Part shown: piece by piece, positions 61,749-64,000 of the stretch
How positions within the stretch are numbered: the first letter of the stretch is position 1
Layout: each line of letters begins with the position of its first letter
Assembly: GCF_007830055.1 (NCBI RefSeq)
Contig: NZ_VLLE01000005.1
Coordinates: 310,001 to 374,000, forward strand
DNA from: Lacibacter cauensis
GTDB taxonomy: Bacteria; Bacteroidota; Bacteroidia; Chitinophagales; Chitinophagaceae
DNA: 64,000 nucleotides
Direction: 5' to 3'
Program-made: the position numbers and the translations under genes
Notes under the pieces: model-generated
What the model saw: only the letters and a program-made list of their open reading frames with translations
Told to the model about the DNA's origin: nothing
The model's database searches: none

Positions 61749-62912
61749 ATGAACCTTATGCATCAAAACAGTCCGCTGCCGCTAAAGGAACAAACCGTTA
61801 TTGTAGACAGTTTAAGAGGCTGGGCTTTGCTGAGCGTGGTGTTAATGAATTATGCCAGTATTTACGGCTGGAATAATCATGCAGTGAAAACAGAGCCGGA
61901 TGCGCTTACTTTTTTTCTGGATACTGCTTCCGAACTCATCTTTGGTTCAAAGGGTTGGACACTGCTGGCCGTTTTGTTTGGTTTTGGTTTTTCGGTGTTA
62001 CTGCAAAACAGGCAACAGAGTGGACAGTCGGTGTATTGGTTTTTTATCAAGCGGATGCTTTGGTTATTTGTATTTGCATTTGTAAACACACTTTTTTTTG
62101 GCGGTGATATATTGAACGATTATGCGTTGATGGGTTTGCTGCTGTTGCTTTTTTACAAATGTTCTGTAAGAATGTTGTTTGTATTAGCTGCATGCGTATT
62201 GCTGTTAACACCTTTGCTGCATGCTTATTTAGGCCGGCTGCATGTGCTGTTTTCTCCAAAAAGCCGGGATCTTTTTTATTCGTTCTACGATCGTAATACG
62301 TTCGAAGATCATATCAAGGCCAATGTTGTGATGCGGTACAAATGGATGCTGCGGTTAAGTTATTCGGTTATACTGCACCTTATACAGTTGGGCTGTTTTT
62401 TATTGGGTATGGCATTGCACAGGAGTCATTTTTTTGAGCAACTTAGCCGTTATTTGAAACGGGTTAAACAACTTTTCCTGTTCAGTTTTATTCTTTCTGT
62501 TGCCATCTATATGCTGCAGTTTTTGATCGAAAAAAGCGAATGGACATTCAACAGTTATTACAATCTCTATTACCCACAGATACTTGTTATTATGTGTTTT
62601 ACCACTACGGGTATTATCTGGTTGTATGCTACAGGTAAAGCAAAAGTTGTTTTTGCTGCTTTAGCAATAACCGGAAAAATGACACTTACGAGTTATATGC
62701 TGCAGAATATGCTGGCCTTCTTTTTCTTCATTTTGCTAAAACCCAACTGGAGTTTACAAAGCTATTTTCTTGCCGGGTTAGTAATTTATCTGCTGCAGGT
62801 AGCCGCCAGTAAATGGTGGCTCAGTCAATACCAATATGGTTTGGCCGAATGGCTGTGGCGCTGCTTAAGCTATGGCCGGATGTTTCCGTTGAAGAAAAAG
62901 GAGAGAGGATGA
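61749..62912 (+). CDS. DUF418 membrane protein
   Basis: The 387-residue protein has eight to ten membrane helices. The N-terminal phrase IVDSLRGWALLSVVLMNYAS and the C-terminal block ALAITGKMTLTSYMLQNMLAF, followed by ISL-type helices and a WWLSQYQYGLAEWLWR segment, are the DUF418 signatures. The family is related in topology to acyltransferase-3 proteins; substrate and role are unknown. It starts 27 bases after the aminopeptidase gene and is likely co-transcribed with it. Confidence 0.92.
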   Translation: MNLMHQNSPLPLKEQTVIVDSLRGWALLSVVLMNYASIYGWNNHAVKTEPDALTFFLDTASELIFGSKGWTLLAVLFGFGFSVLLQNRQQSGQSVYWFFIKRMLWLFVFAFVNTLFFGGDILNDYALMGLLLLLFYKCSVRMLFVLAACVLLLTPLLHAYLGRLHVLFSPKSRDLFYSFYDRNTFEDHIKANVVMRYKWMLRLSYSVILHLIQLGCFLLGMALHRSHFFEQLSRYLKRVKQLFLFSFILSVAIYMLQFLIEKSEWTFNSYYNLYYPQILVIMCFTTTGIIWLYATGKAKVVFAALAITGKMTLTSYMLQNMLAFFFFILLKPNWSLQSYFLAGLVIYLLQVAASKWWLSQYQYGLAEWLWRCLSYGRMFPLKKKERG

Positions 62913-63030
62913 AGCAAAAGTTATATACTCATGAAGCGACGATAAACAGATACGGTTGTTGGTACTTTTTTGCAGAGAAAGTTTGTTATGGGTATTGTCG
63001 CAATCGGCCTTGTTTTTGTCGCCGGTACAC

Positions 63031-63062
63031 CTTGTGGCAGCTGCAGTAAAGCTGTAGGTTTG
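63031..63062 (+). promoter_or_regulatory. Promoter of the VOC gene
   Basis: CTTG (63031-63034) and TAGGTTTG (63055-63062) have the standard 20-base spacing. The expected transcript start near 63069 supports the ATG at 63099 and argues against the in-frame upstream start at 62970. Confidence 0.6.
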
Positions 63063-63098
63063 GGAAATAATCAAAGTAGTTATCTTAAAACAAGCATC

Positions 63099-63530
63099 AT
63101 GGCACAAATCAATCCTTACATCCATTTTAACGGCAATGCCGAAGAAGCGTTTACATTTTACAAATCGGTTTTTGGCGGCGAGTTTGCAACCGTAACCCGT
63201 TTTAAAGATATGGGTTTCGAAAATCTGCCTATTGGCGAAGAGGAAGCAAACAACCTTATGCATATTGCATTGCCTATCGGCAACAACAGTATGTTGATGG
63301 GAAGTGATACCCCTTCCTTTATGGGCAAGCATAACGAACAGGAGAACAGGAGTAAAATTTCAATTATGGCAGAAAGCAAAGAGGAAGCAGATCAGCTGTT
63401 CAATGGTCTTTCTGCCGGCGGACAAGTTGAAATGGCGATGGCCGATAGTCCTTGGGGTTCGTATTTTGGCATGTTCAGAGATAAATACGGCATTGAATGG
63501 ATGATCAATTACGATCAGCAACCACGTTAA
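63099..63530 (+). CDS. PhnB-like VOC (glyoxalase fold) protein
   Basis: The 143-residue protein starts AQINPYIHFNGNAEEAFTFYKSVFGGEF, the standard opening of PhnB-type VOC proteins, and ends SPWGSYFGMFRDKYGIEWMINY, with the paired beta-alpha-beta-beta-beta modules. Such proteins bind small ligands or metals; activity is rarely known. A well-placed promoter lies upstream, and a strong hairpin follows the stop. Confidence 0.93.
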   Translation: MAQINPYIHFNGNAEEAFTFYKSVFGGEFATVTRFKDMGFENLPIGEEEANNLMHIALPIGNNSMLMGSDTPSFMGKHNEQENRSKISIMAESKEEADQLFNGLSAGGQVEMAMADSPWGSYFGMFRDKYGIEWMINYDQQPR

Positions 63531-63555
63531 TTCATCCGCAACAACAAGTTGCTAT

Positions 63556-63593
63556 ACATACAAAAGCCTTCCAACCGGAAGGCTTTTGTATGT
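63556..63593. terminator. Bidirectional terminator between VOC and OmpA-family genes
   Basis: A perfect 17-pair stem (63556-63572 with 63577-63593), core AAAAGCCTTCC / GGAAGGCTTTT, has an AACC loop and A/T-rich flanks. It serves the converging genes that end at 63530 and 63610. Confidence 0.9.
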
Positions 63594-63609
63594 TCTATTG
63601 TAGGATGAA

Positions 63610-64000
63610 TTAATAATCCACTTTCATTTCAACCCTGCGGTTGGCAGCTCTGCCTTTTGCAGTTTTATTGCTGGCAATGGGTTGTGTATCGCCATAGCCT
63701 TTGTACATAATACGGTCGGCAGCAATACCCTTGCTGATGAAGTAATCGGCAACAGCTTTCGCTCTGCGTTCGCTCCACATCAGGTTACGGTCTGGAGTAC
63801 CAAGGTTATCAGCATGTGCACTGATGCTGAGTTTAAGTGATGGGTTCTGTTGCAGCACGGTTACCACTTCGTTCAGTGAAGCATATGATTTTTTCAGGAT
63901 CACATCACTCGCAAACTGGAAGAAAATATTCTTTGCTGCAAACTCGATCTTCTGTTTTACTTCCTGTTTAATTTCAGGACAACCATTGTTGGCAAGAATA
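63610..64000 (-). CDS. OmpA-family outer membrane protein, C-terminal part
   Basis: The frame stays open to the window edge, so only the last 129 codons are seen. Reading begins ILANNGCPEIKQEVKQKIEF and continues AAKNIFFQFASDVILKKSYASL, then the OmpA peptidoglycan-binding core: LKLSISAHADNLGTPDRNLMWSE with the RR pair of RAKAVADYFISKGI, and KTAKGRAANRRVEMKV. The domain binds diaminopimelate in the cell wall and anchors an outer membrane barrel or lipoprotein encoded further right. Confidence 0.93.
   Translation of the reverse strand, partial: ILANNGCPEIKQEVKQKIEFAAKNIFFQFASDVILKKSYASLNEVVTVLQQNPSLKLSISAHADNLGTPDRNLMWSERRAKAVADYFISKGIAADRIMYKGYGDTQPIASNKTAKGRAANRRVEMKVDY

Noticed and set aside
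62970-63098. N-terminal extension of the VOC protein with a hydrophobic segment and cysteines
   Set aside because: A good promoter lies inside the extension, and the ATG at 63099 starts the standard family sequence.

Overview
The window reads as a chromosome segment from a Bacteroidota bacterium, most likely of the family Chitinophagaceae. Direct signs are a SusC/SusD pair with DUF4959/DUF5000 and DUF4998-type lipoproteins, DUF4369-thioredoxin proteins, a TonB-dependent receptor with an N-terminal carboxypeptidase-like repeat, and promoters of the Bacteroidota form (TTG or TTTG, about 17 to 20 bases, TAnnTTTG). Several genes start with TTG or GTG. Species assignment is inference. No rRNA, tRNA, insertion sequence, phage gene or CRISPR array was seen.

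Layout. 1-7.8 kb: end of a glycan utilization locus (SusC fragment, SusD, two surface lipoproteins, a terminator, then GH43 and GH30 enzymes). 7.8-17.2 kb: dnaE, an NlpC/P60 lipoprotein, hisF-hisIE, two tandem TlpA-like thiol proteins and two small orphans. 17.2-25.5 kb (minus strand): GH20 hexosaminidase, CocE-like hydrolase, 2H phosphoesterase, and a 5-oxoprolinase set (fused pxpBC, pxpA, and an NRAMP-fold transporter with an altered metal motif). 25.5-30.2 kb: pyk and pfkA, an RmlD-like reductase and a CHAD protein. 30.2-36.2 kb: a heme-type uptake locus (membrane protein, TonB receptor, hmuTUV-like ABC transporter). 36.3-39.9 kb: two guanidino-group enzymes (CtlX-like and arginine deiminase-like) and an RluE-like pseudouridine synthase. 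39.9-42.5 kb: an accessory island of three orphan genes, including a SUKH protein, separated by structured repeat DNA. 42.5-53.1 kb: CrtA-like monooxygenase, smc, patatin, coaD, hotdog thioesterase, Ca-type P-ATPase, CBM48 and YdeI-like proteins. 53.4-56.4 kb: fasciclin protein and hutI-hutG. 56.7-64 kb: TPR protein, YkgJ-like protein, GNAT, aminopeptidase P, DUF418 protein, VOC protein and the end of an OmpA-family protein.

The genes suggest a free-living heterotroph that degrades plant or microbial glycans and recycles amino acids. Arginine (deiminase plus CtlX), histidine (HutI, HutG) and 5-oxoproline (PxpABC) breakdown are all represented. Pyk and PfkA supply glycolysis.

The most unusual material is non-coding or at gene edges. 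It includes a palindromic repeat read in frame in the linker of the fused PxpB-PxpC protein, and paired inverted repeats around two orphan genes at 40.65-42.38 kb whose spacers share sequence blocks. It also includes a terminator-shaped hairpin five bases before the hisF start codon, a long hairpin in the last codons of the GH30 gene, and several dispersed intergenic repeat families. No completely new multi-gene system could be demonstrated. The 40-42 kb island and the repeat-in-protein case are the best candidates for closer study.
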